Assembly: GCF_013410665.1 (NCBI RefSeq)
Contig: NZ_JACCFM010000001.1
Coordinates: forward strand, 2,294,001-2,358,000
Reading direction: 5' to 3'
Source of the DNA: Leifsonia psychrotolerans
Lineage (GTDB): Bacteria > Actinomycetota > Actinomycetes > Actinomycetales > Microbacteriaceae
DNA length: 64,000 nt
Shown: piece by piece, positions 9,267-18,562 of the stretch
Layout: each line of letters starts with the position of its first letter
Numbering within the stretch: the stretch's first letter is position 1
Notes under the pieces: generated by a model
The model's database searches: none
What the model saw: only the letters and a program-made list of their open reading frames with translations
Told to the model about the DNA's origin: nothing
Program-made: the position numbers and the translations under genes

Positions 9267-9362
9267 GGCACGAATCCGCCCTCCGCCTGACAGGGATTCA
9301 GCCCCTCCCGCTTTTCCTCTCCTTTCCCCCTCTCATCACTTTTTTTCAAAGGACCGATTGCT

Positions 9363-10175
9363 ATGACCGACGCCCCCCTGACCCCCGCAACCACCGACGA
9401 CGAGGAATGGCGCACCTACGACGAGTTCGCCGCCGGCATCGACACGTTCCGACTGCCGAATCTTGCCCTGGCCGGTACGCGCCTCGGCGTCACGCTCAGT
9501 GACGGCACGACGCTCGACTTCGCCTTCGGCACGGATGCCGTGACCTGGAGCGCCGCCGGCGCGATCACCACCGCGACTGGAACACGCGACCCCTACGACG
9601 CTGTTGCCGTGCGCGATTCGGTGGTCTTCGTCAATCTGCCGCTCACCAGCATCGAAGGTGAAGCCCTCACTCTCGTCTACTCGACAGCCACCCAGCGCGT
9701 GAGCGTCGTGCACTCGGTGATCGGCGAGCAGGACTCCTCTGGCACACCGCGCGTGAAGCAGACGTTCTGGGCGGGCACGATCGATGGCCAGAGCGTTTCA
9801 GGGTCGGAGCCCGGCCCGTCACGCGACCTGATCGGCAAACGCAACCTCTACCGGTACAGCCCCGAGCACCTGTACGAGCACATCTACGTCTCAAGCCAGC
9901 GTTACGCCTGGCAATGCCTCGAGGGGGTGCAACGCGGGCACGGCGACATGGACCTTTCGACCGTCTGGAAGTTCGACGACGGACTGTACCTGTTCTGTTT
10001 CCGCGAGTTCCGCATCGCCGTGGCCAGCGTCTGGCTGCACGACCTCGGCTACGACCTGCGCACCACGGGGATCTTCCTCGGCCTGAACGGGTCCGGCGAA
10101 TCAGAGCACTCGCGGGCGGGCGGTCACATCTACCCGATCGGCTCGGTCGCCTACCCCGACGCGCAGCCCGTCTAA
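9363..10175 (+). CDS. MoaF-family protein (first copy)
   Basis: A 270-residue protein related to MoaF of the Klebsiella monoamine regulon, with a lipocalin-like N-terminal half and a MoaF C-terminal half. The diagnostic segment is YSPEHLYEHIYVSSQRYAWQ followed by CLEGVQRG. The same pattern recurs in the second copy at 21000. Database names often call this family molybdenum cofactor biosynthesis protein F, but nothing here points to Mo cofactor: there are no moaA, moaC or moaE genes. In Klebsiella the name came from the monoamine regulon. The biochemical function is unknown; binding of an aromatic amine or aldehyde is only a guess. AAAGGA lies about 9 nt before the ATG. Confidence 0.75.
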   Translation: MTDAPLTPATTDDEEWRTYDEFAAGIDTFRLPNLALAGTRLGVTLSDGTTLDFAFGTDAVTWSAAGAITTATGTRDPYDAVAVRDSVVFVNLPLTSIEGEALTLVYSTATQRVSVVHSVIGEQDSSGTPRVKQTFWAGTIDGQSVSGSEPGPSRDLIGKRNLYRYSPEHLYEHIYVSSQRYAWQCLEGVQRGHGDMDLSTVWKFDDGLYLFCFREFRIAVASVWLHDLGYDLRTTGIFLGLNGSGESEHSRAGGHIYPIGSVAYPDAQPV

Positions 10176-10190
10176 CCCGCGCTGGGTGCC

Positions 10191-10252
10191 GCGCGGGTCG
10201 AACGCAGTTGCTCGGGTTGATTTCACCGCGCGCAACTGCGCTCAACCCGCGC
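10191..10252. repeat. intergenic inverted repeat with 21-nt arms
   Basis: Arms at 10191-10211 and 10232-10252 pair at 19 of 21 positions, with a 20-nt loop. The element begins 15 bp after the MoaF stop and has no T-run. It probably ends or protects the moaF transcript before the liv operon. Confidence 0.6.
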
Positions 10253-10416
10253 AGCCGCATCCGCTGCCCCCAGACACAAGAGCTGTGCCGAAGTAAACAA
10301 TTCGGGCCATGACGCCGCTCATAGGCTCTGTAAATCCAGACACCGATTTTCGCCCGATCGAGGGCACGGTGCCACGACGAAGAGGTCGTCGTGCAACCCA
10401 TCAGACAGGGAAGCGC

Positions 10417-11598
10417 ATGAAGAAACTTATCTACACAGCAACGGCACTCGCAGCTGCGAGCGTCTTGATTCTGAGCGGATGCTCCGGGGACAGCGCCGGC
10501 GGAACCGCCGACGCGATCGTCGTCGGCTCCGTCAATGCGTTGAGCGGCCCGGCCACGTTCCCCGAAGCATCCGCTGCGGCGAAGTCCGTGTTCGACCGCG
10601 TCAACAAAGAGGGCGGCATCAACGGCCGCATGATCGAGTACAAGGTGCTCGATGACAAGGCCGACCCGGCCACCGCGAGCGCCGCAGCCCGTGAGGTCGT
10701 CGAAAGCGACAACGCCGTCGCACTCGTCGGCTCGGCCAGCCTGCTCGACTGCGAGGTCAACGCGGCCTACTACGAGCAGCAGGGCATCCTGTCGATTCAG
10801 GGCACGGGCGTCGACCAGGTGTGCTTCGACAGCCCCGCCGTCTCACCGGTCAACGTCGGCCCGTTCCTCGACACCCAGATGACTTTGACCTACGGTTCAG
10901 AGGTGCTCGGCCTCAAGAAGATCTGTGCCCTGCTCGAGATCGTCGGATCGACCGGCCCCGCCTACGCGGAGGCCATCGAAAACTGGACTGCCGCCACCGG
11001 CCAGAAGATGCACTACACCGATGACAGCGTTCCCTACGGCGGAAGCGACTACACGCCGTACATCGTCAAGGCCAAGCAAGCCGGCTGCGACGCTGTCTAC
11101 AGCAACGCCGTCGAGCCTGATGCGATCGGCCAGCTGAAAGCTGCCGAAGCTCAGGGGTGGGATGACGTCACGTTCCTCTACCTCACCAGCACCTACAGCG
11201 AGAGCTTCGCCAAGGCCGCCGGTGCAACCGGTGCCGGCGTCTACGTTCCGGCCGAGTTCGCTCCGTACACGAACGCCGACACCGAGGCCAACACGGACTG
11301 GCGTGCTCTGATGGAAGCGAACAAGATTCCGCTGACCTCGTTCGGTCAGGGCGGCTACCTTGCAGCCACCTACTTCGTCGAGGTGCTCAAGGGCATCACG
11401 GGTGACATCACCCGCGAATCCGTCAACGAGGCCCTGCACACCATGGCCCCGATCGAGAACCCGATGGTCGGAACGCCGTACGTCTTCGGCACGGCCGATC
11501 GTCACAACTCGAGCCGTGGCGGCTGGCCGATCACGCTCACGAGCGGCACCGGCGCCTGGGAGCTGGCCGCCAAGGAATGGATCATCATTCCCGAGTAG
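10417..11598 (+). CDS. liv-type ABC transporter substrate-binding lipoprotein
   Basis: A 393-residue exported binding protein of the leucine/amide/urea type (periplasmic-binding fold type I). The N-terminus MKKLIYTATALAAASVLILSGC is a lipoprotein signal with its lipobox Cys at residue 22. The mature part starts IVVGSVNALSGPATFPEASA, typical of LivK-like proteins. An upstream in-frame ATG at 10309 would prevent export, so 10417 was chosen. Ligands in this family include branched amino acids, amides and aromatic acids. With an amine oxidase and permeases nearby an amine or aromatic compound is plausible, but this cannot be read from the sequence. It is the first gene of a four-gene transporter operon. 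Confidence 0.88.
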   Translation: MKKLIYTATALAAASVLILSGCSGDSAGGTADAIVVGSVNALSGPATFPEASAAAKSVFDRVNKEGGINGRMIEYKVLDDKADPATASAAAREVVESDNAVALVGSASLLDCEVNAAYYEQQGILSIQGTGVDQVCFDSPAVSPVNVGPFLDTQMTLTYGSEVLGLKKICALLEIVGSTGPAYAEAIENWTAATGQKMHYTDDSVPYGGSDYTPYIVKAKQAGCDAVYSNAVEPDAIGQLKAAEAQGWDDVTFLYLTSTYSESFAKAAGATGAGVYVPAEFAPYTNADTEANTDWRALMEANKIPLTSFGQGGYLAATYFVEVLKGITGDITRESVNEALHTMAPIENPMVGTPYVFGTADRHNSSRGGWPITLTSGTGAWELAAKEWIIIPE

Positions 11599-11732
11599 CC
11601 CGATACCGAGCGGGCCCGCACCGGAACAGCTCTGACGTCCCGGCGGCGGCTGTCCTACTGGCAGTCGCCGCCGCGGCGGTTCACCTCGCATCACCGCTAC
11701 CGCGGAACCCGAAACCCAGAAAGGAGCGGACC

Positions 11733-12590
11733 ATGCTCCAAGGCGCACTCGCCGGCCTCGCAGCCGGTGGCCTCTACGCAATCATCGCCGTCTGCCTCAC
11801 CCTGATGGCACGCCTCGTGCGTGTCGTCAATTTCTCCCAGGTCGCCATCGGCATGTTCGGCGCGTTCAGCGCCGTCGCCTTCGCCGGACTGGGGGTGCCG
11901 ATCTGGCTGGCCACTCTGGGCGGTGTGCTTGTTGGAGCCGCCCTCTCGGCCGCTCTCGGCTGGATCATCGCGACCTGGCTCTCTGAGTCGAGCATCAACA
12001 ACCGGTCCGCCGTCACGGTCGGTTCGCTGCTCATGCTCATCGCGCTGTCCTTCCTTCTCTTCGGTACCAAGCCGCAGTCGTTCAAACCGCTGCTGGCCGG
12101 TCCGGCGTTCACCCTCGGCAACGTCGTGATCAGCCAGGTGACCGTCACCCTCGTGGTCCTGTCGATCGTCGTGGCCATCGCCGCCAAACTGATGCTGACC
12201 AAGACAACCATCGGCATCCGTCTGCGCGCCCTCTCGGAGCGCCCCACCACGGCCGAACTCATCGGCATTCCGTCGAAGCCGCTCAGCATCGCCGTCTGGG
12301 TGACGACCGGCGTGATCTGCACGATTGTCGTCAGCATCGTGGCGCCGACTCAGTCGAATGACGCCATGTCGCTGTCAATGATCATCGTGCCCGCCGCCGC
12401 TGCGGCCCTCGTGGGCGGGTTCCGCCGCCTCGACCTGGCCGTCATCGGTGGTCTCACCCTCGGCATGCTCGACGGGGCGCTCGCCCAGTTCGACCAGCTC
12501 ACGGTGCTGCGCTACTTCTTGCCGTTCCTAATTATTGTCGGACTTTTGCTGTGGACTCAGCGCAAGGAGGTGTGGGATGCTGCACGCTAA
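11733..12590 (+). CDS. livH: branched-chain-type ABC transporter permease (LivH-like)
   Basis: A 285-residue integral membrane protein with about eight hydrophobic segments. The LivH hallmark is near the N-terminus: LQGALAGLAAGGLYAIIAVC followed by LMARLVRVVNFSQVAIGMFGA. AAGGAG lies 6 nt before the ATG at 11733. The gene ends inside the next one (14-bp overlap), so translation is coupled. It should pair with the LivM domain of the following fusion protein to form the membrane channel. Confidence 0.9.
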   Translation: MLQGALAGLAAGGLYAIIAVCLTLMARLVRVVNFSQVAIGMFGAFSAVAFAGLGVPIWLATLGGVLVGAALSAALGWIIATWLSESSINNRSAVTVGSLLMLIALSFLLFGTKPQSFKPLLAGPAFTLGNVVISQVTVTLVVLSIVVAIAAKLMLTKTTIGIRLRALSERPTTAELIGIPSKPLSIAVWVTTGVICTIVVSIVAPTQSNDAMSLSMIIVPAAAAALVGGFRRLDLAVIGGLTLGMLDGALAQFDQLTVLRYFLPFLIIVGLLLWTQRKEVWDAAR

Positions 12591-14325
12591 AACCTTCGCC
12601 ACGTCTCGAATCGGAATGCCGATCGTGGCCGGCACCCTGGCCATTGTGGCCGGGCTGATTCTCAGCCTCGCCCTGCCCGGCTACTACGTGTTTCTCGGCA
12701 CGAGCGCCATCGTCGCCGCGATCTCGCTGCTCGGCCTCGGCGTCGTCACCGGCAGCGCCGGAATGATCGCGCTCTGCCAGCTGTCGTTTGCCGTGATCGG
12801 CGCCTGGGTGGTCTCTGGCCTGAACTTCATCAAGGCCCCCGGCGACGGCGTGCTCTGGATCGTCGTCGGAGGCCTCGCGGCCGGGGTGGTCGGCATTCTC
12901 GTCGGCCTACCGGCCCTGCGCCTGCGCGGCGTGAACCTGGCTGTCGTCACGCTCGGCTTCGCCGCAGCGATGCACTTGACGCTGACCAAGTTCCAGTTTC
13001 CCGGTTCGACAACGAACGTGCGGGTGCTGAAACCAGAACTCTTCAGCACCGACCGCTCGTTCTTCTTCCTCGCCGTGCTGTTCTTGGTGGCCTGCGGCAT
13101 TGTCGTCTACGCGCTGCAACACAGCCGGGTGGGCAGCGGATGGCGCTCGGTTGCGTTCTCGGAACGCGGCACGGCCAGCGCCGGCGGGAGCGTGCGCACC
13201 ACCAAGCTCACTGCATTCGCGGTCAGCGCCGCCCTCGCCGGCGTCAGCGGCGGTCTGGTCACCCTGCAGGTCGGTATCGCCTCACCCTCGACCTTCGCGC
13301 CGCTGCAGTCGCTCGCACTCTACGTGCTCGCCATCGTCGCGGGGTCGTATCTGATCGAGATGGCCGTGTTCGGCGGCATCCTCTGGGTGCTCATCCCCGA
13401 GCTACTCAAGAAGTTCGGCGTGCCGCAGGACTGGGGTTTCGTCGTCTTCGGTCTGCTCGGAATTCAGGCGCTGACCACGAACTCGAACCTGGGCCAGGAT
13501 CTGCGCAACCTCTGGGCCAAGCGCGTGCAGAAGCGCACCGGCACCCTGGCTCACGGTTCGCTCGCGCATGCCCTCGGCCACCCGTCGGCCGCGATTGCAC
13601 CTGACGCGTCGACCGGAGCCCCACTGCTCGAGGTGAGTAATCTCTCGGTGAGTTTCGGCCAGGTCAAGGCGTTGACCGACGTGAGCTTCACCGTCGCCGA
13701 GAACTCGATCATGGGCCTGATCGGTCCGAACGGCGCCGGCAAGTCGACAATGATCGACGCGCTGACCGGGTTCCTCCCCCAGCACACCGGCACCGTGACT
13801 CTCGCCGGCGAGAGCGTGACGGGGCAGACCCCGGTGCGGATCGCGCGCCTCGGCATCCGTCGCACGTTCCAGCAGGACCGCGTGCCGCCCAGCCTCACGA
13901 TCGAGGCCTACGTGCGCTTCGTGGCCCGTCGCAGTGTGAGCCTGGCCGAGATCGAGCAGACGCTCGCCTTCTTCGGCTGCCCGCCCGCCAGAACGCACCT
14001 GCGTCAGGTGGATGTCGGCACGCGCCGCCTCGTCGAGGTCGCGGCACAGATCGTGGCGAAGCCGCGCATCCTGCTGCTCGACGAGCCGGCCGCCGGCCTG
14101 TCGCACGACGAACACCTGGCATTCGCGCAGCGGCTCCTACAGGTACCGGCCCGGTTCGGCATGTCGATTCTGCTGATCGAGCACGACCTCGACCTCGTGC
14201 GCACGGTGTGTTCGACAATGACCGTGCTGAACTTCGGTGAGGTGCTGGCCAGTGGCGACCAGAACGATGTTCTTGCCGACCCCGCTGTCTTGAAGGCCTA
14301 CATGGGCGAAACGGAGATGATATGA
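12577..14325 (+). CDS. fused LivM permease / LivG ATP-binding protein
   Basis: A 582-residue protein that joins two liv subunits normally encoded by separate genes. Residues 1 to about 320 are the LivM permease, with about nine hydrophobic segments and the conserved LRGVNLAVVTLGFAAAM. Residues 350-582 are a LivG-type ATPase, with Walker A GPNGAGKS near residue 385, a degenerate signature VGTRRLVEVAAQ, and Walker B ILLLDEPAAGLSHDEH. AAGGAGG lies 8 nt before the ATG at 12577, inside the end of livH. A linker (about 320-350, LAHGSLAHALGHPSAAIAPD) connects the halves. LivM-LivG fusions occur in other Actinobacteria. It overlaps livF by 4 nt. Confidence 0.88.
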   Translation: MLHAKTFATSRIGMPIVAGTLAIVAGLILSLALPGYYVFLGTSAIVAAISLLGLGVVTGSAGMIALCQLSFAVIGAWVVSGLNFIKAPGDGVLWIVVGGLAAGVVGILVGLPALRLRGVNLAVVTLGFAAAMHLTLTKFQFPGSTTNVRVLKPELFSTDRSFFFLAVLFLVACGIVVYALQHSRVGSGWRSVAFSERGTASAGGSVRTTKLTAFAVSAALAGVSGGLVTLQVGIASPSTFAPLQSLALYVLAIVAGSYLIEMAVFGGILWVLIPELLKKFGVPQDWGFVVFGLLGIQALTTNSNLGQDLRNLWAKRVQKRTGTLAHGSLAHALGHPSAAIAPDASTGAPLLEVSNLSVSFGQVKALTDVSFTVAENSIMGLIGPNGAGKSTMIDALTGFLPQHTGTVTLAGESVTGQTPVRIARLGIRRTFQQDRVPPSLTIEAYVRFVARRSVSLAEIEQTLAFFGCPPARTHLRQVDVGTRRLVEVAAQIVAKPRILLLDEPAAGLSHDEHLAFAQRLLQVPARFGMSILLIEHDLDLVRTVCSTMTVLNFGEVLASGDQNDVLADPAVLKAYMGETEMI

Positions 14326-15023
14326 GCACGCTCGAACTGACCGATGTGACAGTCAGCCGCGGTGCGGGCCCGGTGATCAGCAACGTGAGCCTCACGGTCA
14401 CCGCCGGCACCATCACGGCACTCGTCGGCCCGAACGGCGCCGGCAAGACAAGTCTGCTCGAGGCGGTCTCGGGCGTCATCGCGCCGAGCTCAGGCAGCAT
14501 CACGCTCGCCGGCACCCCGCTGGCGAAGGTGTCACGGGTGGGCAGGGCCCGCGCTGGAGTCATCCACATCGAGCAGGGCCGCGCCGTGTTCCCCTCGCTC
14601 ACGGTGGCCGAGAATCTGCGTCTGACCGCGCGCAACACGACAGAGGTCGACGAGGCGTTGGCGATGTTCCCCGAGCTCGAGAAGCGTCGCAACAGCCCGA
14701 CCGCGTTGCTCTCGGGTGGCGAGCAGCAGATGGTGGTGTTGGCGCGCTCGTTCGCGGCACGGCCGAAGTTCCTGCTGATCGACGAGATGTCGCTCGGCCT
14801 CGCTCCCGTCGTGTTCATGCGCCTGCTGCCCCTGGTGCAGCGTTTTGCCGAGCAGGGGGTCGGTGTGCTGCTCGTCGAACAGTTCACGCACCTGGCGCTG
14901 GGGGTGGCGGATGACGCCCTCGTCGTCGCCAGCGGACGCGTCAGCTATCAGGGTGGTGCGCAGGCGCTCCTCGACTCGCCCGAGCTGCTGCACAGGGCGT
15001 ATCTCGGGGGCGAGGCGGCGTAG
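14322..15023 (+). CDS. livF: branched-chain-type ABC transporter ATP-binding protein (LivF-like)
   Basis: A 233-residue ATPase of the LivF class. It has Walker A GPNGAGKT (about residue 37), the Q-loop region IEQGRAVFPSLTVAENL, signature LSGGEQQMVVLARSF, Walker B FLLIDEMSLGLAP, and a switch His in VEQFTH. The ATG overlaps the stop of the permease fusion (ATGA), so it is translationally coupled. It would form the heterodimeric motor with the LivG half of the preceding protein. A strong terminator follows within 30 bp. Confidence 0.92.
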   Translation: MSTLELTDVTVSRGAGPVISNVSLTVTAGTITALVGPNGAGKTSLLEAVSGVIAPSSGSITLAGTPLAKVSRVGRARAGVIHIEQGRAVFPSLTVAENLRLTARNTTEVDEALAMFPELEKRRNSPTALLSGGEQQMVVLARSFAARPKFLLIDEMSLGLAPVVFMRLLPLVQRFAEQGVGVLLVEQFTHLALGVADDALVVASGRVSYQGGAQALLDSPELLHRAYLGGEAA

Positions 15024-15049
15024 TCTCTCGTCTTCGCTTCTGCTCGACT

Positions 15050-15083
15050 GGCCGGCCCTCGCGTTTCGCGGGGCCGGCCTTTC
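15050..15083 (+). terminator. intrinsic terminator of the liv operon
   Basis: A GC-rich hairpin (GGCCGGCCC plus CGCG stems with a TTT loop, right arm ending at 15079) is followed by a short T-run. It lies 27 bp after livF. Confidence 0.75.
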
Positions 15084-15229
15084 GGTAGTTGCGCAGCAGT
15101 TGACGGCGCTACGCGGATCGGAACAGTATTGGCCCCATCTCGATGGCCGAGTGTTGAGCACGTGCGAATCAAGAGCGCAACGATTTGAGCAGGGAAGCGA
15201 GCCCAAGGTTTCGCCGAGTTAAGCCGTTA

Positions 15230-15267
15230 CGGTCGAGTTACGCAGGCGTGCCAGGCGAACTCGACCG
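15230..15267. terminator. convergent-region hairpin
   Basis: CGGTCGAGTT (15230-15239) and AACTCGACCG (15258-15267) form a perfect 10-bp stem with an 18-nt loop. It lies between the liv operon and the convergent SDR operon and has no T-run. It may be a weak terminator for the minus-strand operon. Confidence 0.45.
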
Positions 15268-15300
15268 CAACGGGGAAAGTCGGCGCCCGGCGCCGGGCAG

Positions 15301-16113
15301 CTACATCCCGGCGTGATCCAGCGCCAGCGTCGGCACGTCGACGATGTGCGCGCCGCCGTCGGCGACGATGACCGCACCGGTCACGTATGACGATTCCGCC
15401 GAGCCGAGGAACCGGGCGACAGCAGCGATCTCTTCAGGCTGTCCCTGGCGGCCAAGCGGAACATCCGCCGTGACAAGTGTGTAGCCGGCTTCGTGCCCCT
15501 CGAACCCGGCGTGACGAGCGAACTCGTCCATCTCGGCATCCGCCATGGGGGTCTGCACCCAGCCGGGGCAGATCGCATTCACGCGCACACCCTGTGTGCC
15601 GTAGTCGCGGGCCAGCGTGCGAGTCAGGCCGATCAGGGCGTGTTTGCCGACCGTGTAACCGGCGACGCTGGGTCCGGCGAACAGTCCGGCCAGCGACGAG
15701 ACGATCACGATCTGCCCGCGAGTTTTGATGAGCTCCGGCAGGGTCTCCCTGGCAATCACGAACGCACTCGTCACGTTGGCCTGCAGGCTGAGCGCCCAGG
15801 CGGCATCGTCGGTGTCGAGCACCGTACCCATGCCGTACCCACCCGCGTTGGCTACGAGCACGTCGACGGCGCCGAAGCGTTCGACGACCGCCGAGATTGC
15901 GGCCTGAGCGGATGCCGACTCGCTCGCGTCGGCGACCACGGCGAAGCCACCGATCTCGGCGGCGACGGCCTCGATCGGCTCGGCACGTCGGCCGAGCACT
16001 GCCACGTGCGCGCCCTCGGCGGCGTAGCGGCGCGCGATCGCGGCACCGATTCCGGTGCCGCCGCCCGTGATGACAACAACTTTGCCGGCGACCGACGAGG
16101 GGTATGAATTCAT
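15301..16113 (-). CDS. SDR-family NAD(P)-dependent oxidoreductase
   Basis: A 270-residue classical short-chain dehydrogenase. The cofactor motif TGGGTGIG is at residues 16-23, followed by NAGG near 90, active-site Ser in VIVSSLAG, YTVGK, and the C-terminal lid PLGRQGQPEEIAAVARFL. The residue after the second beta-strand is Gly-Arg-Arg (VLGRR), which usually favours NADP(H). The substrate cannot be named. It is the third gene of a minus-strand operon after the APC permease and a second SDR, so it may act on an imported amine- or amino-acid-derived alcohol or aldehyde. AGGA lies about 9 nt before the ATG. Confidence 0.88.
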   Translation of the reverse strand: MNSYPSSVAGKVVVITGGGTGIGAAIARRYAAEGAHVAVLGRRAEPIEAVAAEIGGFAVVADASESASAQAAISAVVERFGAVDVLVANAGGYGMGTVLDTDDAAWALSLQANVTSAFVIARETLPELIKTRGQIVIVSSLAGLFAGPSVAGYTVGKHALIGLTRTLARDYGTQGVRVNAICPGWVQTPMADAEMDEFARHAGFEGHEAGYTLVTADVPLGRQGQPEEIAAVARFLGSAESSYVTGAVIVADGGAHIVDVPTLALDHAGM

Positions 16114-16128
16114 GAGACGGGTCCTGAC

Positions 16129-16185
16129 TGTACGGGGAAACCTGTACGGGGAAACCGGTGCGGGAAACCGGTGCGGGGAAAAACC
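16129..16185. repeat. four tandem 13- to 16-bp repeats between two SDR genes
   Basis: Two exact copies of TGTACGGGGAAACC (16129-16156) are followed by two diverged units beginning GGTGCGGG (16157-16185). They fill the gap between the two SDR genes on the minus strand. No protein is encoded across them. Confidence 0.7.
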
Positions 16186-16195
16186 GCGCGGGAAT

Positions 16196-17005
16196 CTAGG
16201 CGGGAAATGACGACTTGGCCAGGTAGCCGAAGTCCGAAACGAGTGCGGTGCCGTTGACAGGGCGCGAGCGCACCGAACTCAGGTAGAGCGCGTGCTGGGC
16301 CACCTCGTCGGCGCTTTGCACCGGGTAGTCGGCCCCGCCGAAGCCCTGCTCGACGAGGCCCAGATCTGTGCGTGACATGGGGGTGTCGACGATCGACGGG
16401 CAGACGCTGTTCACCCGGATGCCGTCGGCGGCGAGGTCCACGGCCAGCGCTTTGCCGAACTGCACAAGCGCGCCCTTCGACGCGCAATACGGCACCATGC
16501 CGGGCGCCGAGACGAACGCCGAGTCGCTCGCGATGAACACGATCGTCGGCGACTCCGCGCGACGCAGGTGGGCGAGCGCGGCGCGCGCCATCAGAAACTG
16601 GCCGGTCAGGTTCACGCCAAGCACGGCGTTCCAGTCGGCCAGCGAGATTTCGCTGAGGTCCTGCCCGAACGGCCCGGAGATTCCCGCGCAGCCGACCACC
16701 GAATCGATGCCGCCGAAGTGGGCGGCGATCTGGCCGACCGCCGCGGTCATCGCGGCCTCGTCGGCGACGTCGGCAGTGACCGTGAACACGGTCGAGGCAA
16801 CGGATGCGCCAGTCGGGCCCGCGGCATCCGTTTCGGCCTGCAGCTCGGCGCGCAGGCCGCCGCTCAGCTCAGCGAGTGCGTCGGCGTCACGATCGATCAG
16901 CCCGAGCCGGGCGCCCTCCGCGGCGAACGCGCGGGCGCAAGCCCGGCCGATGCCGGAGGCCGCGCCGGTGATGACAACGGCGCGACCTCGCAGCTGCAGA
17001 TCCAT
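16196..17005 (-). CDS. SDR-family NAD(P)-dependent oxidoreductase
   Basis: A 269-residue short-chain dehydrogenase with TGAASGIG at residues 13-20, Asp at the end of the second strand (LIDRD, suggesting NAD(H)), CAGISG instead of the usual NAG, active-site Ser in IASDS and YCASK. The C-terminal lid is unusual: the common GxPEE segment is replaced by VQSADEVAQHALYL. The ATG is 3 nt after the stop of the APC permease gene, which implies translational coupling. The substrate is unknown. An insert rich in Ala, Gly and Thr (about residues 52-68) lengthens the second helix region. Confidence 0.87.
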   Translation of the reverse strand: MDLQLRGRAVVITGAASGIGRACARAFAAEGARLGLIDRDADALAELSGGLRAELQAETDAAGPTGASVASTVFTVTADVADEAAMTAAVGQIAAHFGGIDSVVGCAGISGPFGQDLSEISLADWNAVLGVNLTGQFLMARAALAHLRRAESPTIVFIASDSAFVSAPGMVPYCASKGALVQFGKALAVDLAADGIRVNSVCPSIVDTPMSRTDLGLVEQGFGGADYPVQSADEVAQHALYLSSVRSRPVNGTALVSDFGYLAKSSFPA

Positions 17006-17008
17006 TCG

Positions 17009-18562
17009 TTAGCCGACGCGACCCGCTGTGGCGTCGTCGGCTGCCGTCGCGCTTCCGAGCGACGCGCCAGAATCGGTGCCGTGCCCGATCTGGCGGTAGA
17101 CGTTCGGCTTGGTGGCACGCAGTCGGAAGCCCCAGATCACGCCGATGATGCCCGGCAGAATCACGAGGGCCGGCAGCAGGAACGTGGTGAAGTCAGGCTC
17201 CGCCTGACCGAGCAGCACGTCGAAGTTCATCAGAATGAGCACAAACACCACCGCGAGGGCCAGAGCCGAAATGATCGGCGCGACAAGGCGGCTACCGACT
17301 CCAACGCCGCGGCCGTCACGCCGGAAGTAGCCGATCACGGCGACCGAGACGACGGCCATGAGCAACACCAGGCCGAGGGCACCCGAGTTGGTCAGCCAGG
17401 TGAAGAGGGTGAGCACCGGGTAGGGGCCGTTGTCGGGGTTCCATCCGGTCTCGCCAATGGCGAAGGCGACGATCACGAGGGCGGCGACGCTGGTCTGCGC
17501 GAGCGACCCCGCCCATGGAGCACCACTCGTCGTGCGCACCGCAGCGAGCTTCGCGGGCAGCACACCTTCACGACCCAGCGAGAAGAGGTAGCGGGCGACG
17601 GCGTTGTGAAAGCTGACCAGGGCCGCGAAAATGCTCGTGATGAACAGCACCGACATCAGGTCGACCCACATCGTGCCCATGTGCTCGGCGACGAATCCGA
17701 AGAACAGGGGCGGGCCCGCCTCGTCGGCCGTGATGCCGGCCGGGTCGACGATCTTGTCGATGCCGACGGCGAGCGAGAGCGCCCAGGCCGAGACCGAATA
17801 GAAAACACCGATGACGGCGACGGCAAGGAAGGTCGCACGCGGGATGGTGCGGCGCGGATCCTTCGACTCTTCGCCGTAGATCGCTGCGGATTCGAACCCC
17901 ATGAACGCGGCGATGCCGAAGGCGAAGACAGCGCCCACACCCGGCACGAACAGCATGGCCGGGTCGAGCGGAGCGGTCGAGAAGCCGGCAGTGGGAACGG
18001 TGAACGCCACCACGTCGAACACGATCACCACGAGGAACTCGAGCGCGACGAGCACCCCGAGCACCTTGGCCGAGAGGTCGACGCGGTTGACGCCCATCAC
18101 ACCGACGATGGCGATGCAGACGAGCACCGGGATCCACCACGGCACGTCGAGCCCGGTTTTCTCCGAGATCAGCATCGACATTTGGAAGCCGAACATGCCG
18201 TAGATACCCATTTGCATCATGTTGTAGGCGACGAGCGCGAGCATCGACGCACCCACACCGGCCGGGCGGCCGATGCCCTGCGCCACATACGAGTAGAACG
18301 CGCCGGCGTTGGTGATGAACCGACTCATTGCGGCGTAGCCGATCGCGAAGATCGCCAGGGCTGCGGCGAGCAGCAGGAACGACAGCGGCACGCCAGCGAT
18401 GTGCGTGACGGCGAACGTCGAGGTGACGCCACCGGCGATCACGGTAAGCGGGGCGGATGCCGCCACGATCAGGAACGCGACGGCGATGACGCCCAGTTTG
18501 CGGCGAGGGGCCACGGTCGTGGCGGCTCCCGTCGAGGGCGTCGTTCGGGTGGACGTACTCAT
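17009..18562 (-). CDS. APC-superfamily amino acid/amine permease
   Basis: A 517-residue transporter with about twelve hydrophobic segments. The APC opening SAPLTVIAGGVTSTFAVTHI is near residue 35, and MGFESAAIYGEESKDPRRTI is the conserved segment of transmembrane helix 6. AAGGAG lies 6 nt before the ATG. The gene heads a three-gene operon with two SDRs and is divergent from the copper amine oxidase, so an aromatic amine or ethanolamine-like substrate is a reasonable inference. The shared promoter gap of 245 bp would allow joint control. The charged C-terminal tail (about residues 490-517) is probably cytoplasmic. Confidence 0.9.
   Translation of the reverse strand: MSTSTRTTPSTGAATTVAPRRKLGVIAVAFLIVAASAPLTVIAGGVTSTFAVTHIAGVPLSFLLLAAALAIFAIGYAAMSRFITNAGAFYSYVAQGIGRPAGVGASMLALVAYNMMQMGIYGMFGFQMSMLISEKTGLDVPWWIPVLVCIAIVGVMGVNRVDLSAKVLGVLVALEFLVVIVFDVVAFTVPTAGFSTAPLDPAMLFVPGVGAVFAFGIAAFMGFESAAIYGEESKDPRRTIPRATFLAVAVIGVFYSVSAWALSLAVGIDKIVDPAGITADEAGPPLFFGFVAEHMGTMWVDLMSVLFITSIFAALVSFHNAVARYLFSLGREGVLPAKLAAVRTTSGAPWAGSLAQTSVAALVIVAFAIGETGWNPDNGPYPVLTLFTWLTNSGALGLVLLMAVVSVAVIGYFRRDGRGVGVGSRLVAPIISALALAVVFVLILMNFDVLLGQAEPDFTTFLLPALVILPGIIGVIWGFRLRATKPNVYRQIGHGTDSGASLGSATAADDATAGRVG

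Noticed and set aside
9363-10175. Molybdenum cofactor biosynthesis role for the MoaF proteins
   Set aside because: The family name is historical. No Mo-cofactor or molybdoenzyme gene is nearby, and the context is amine oxidation.
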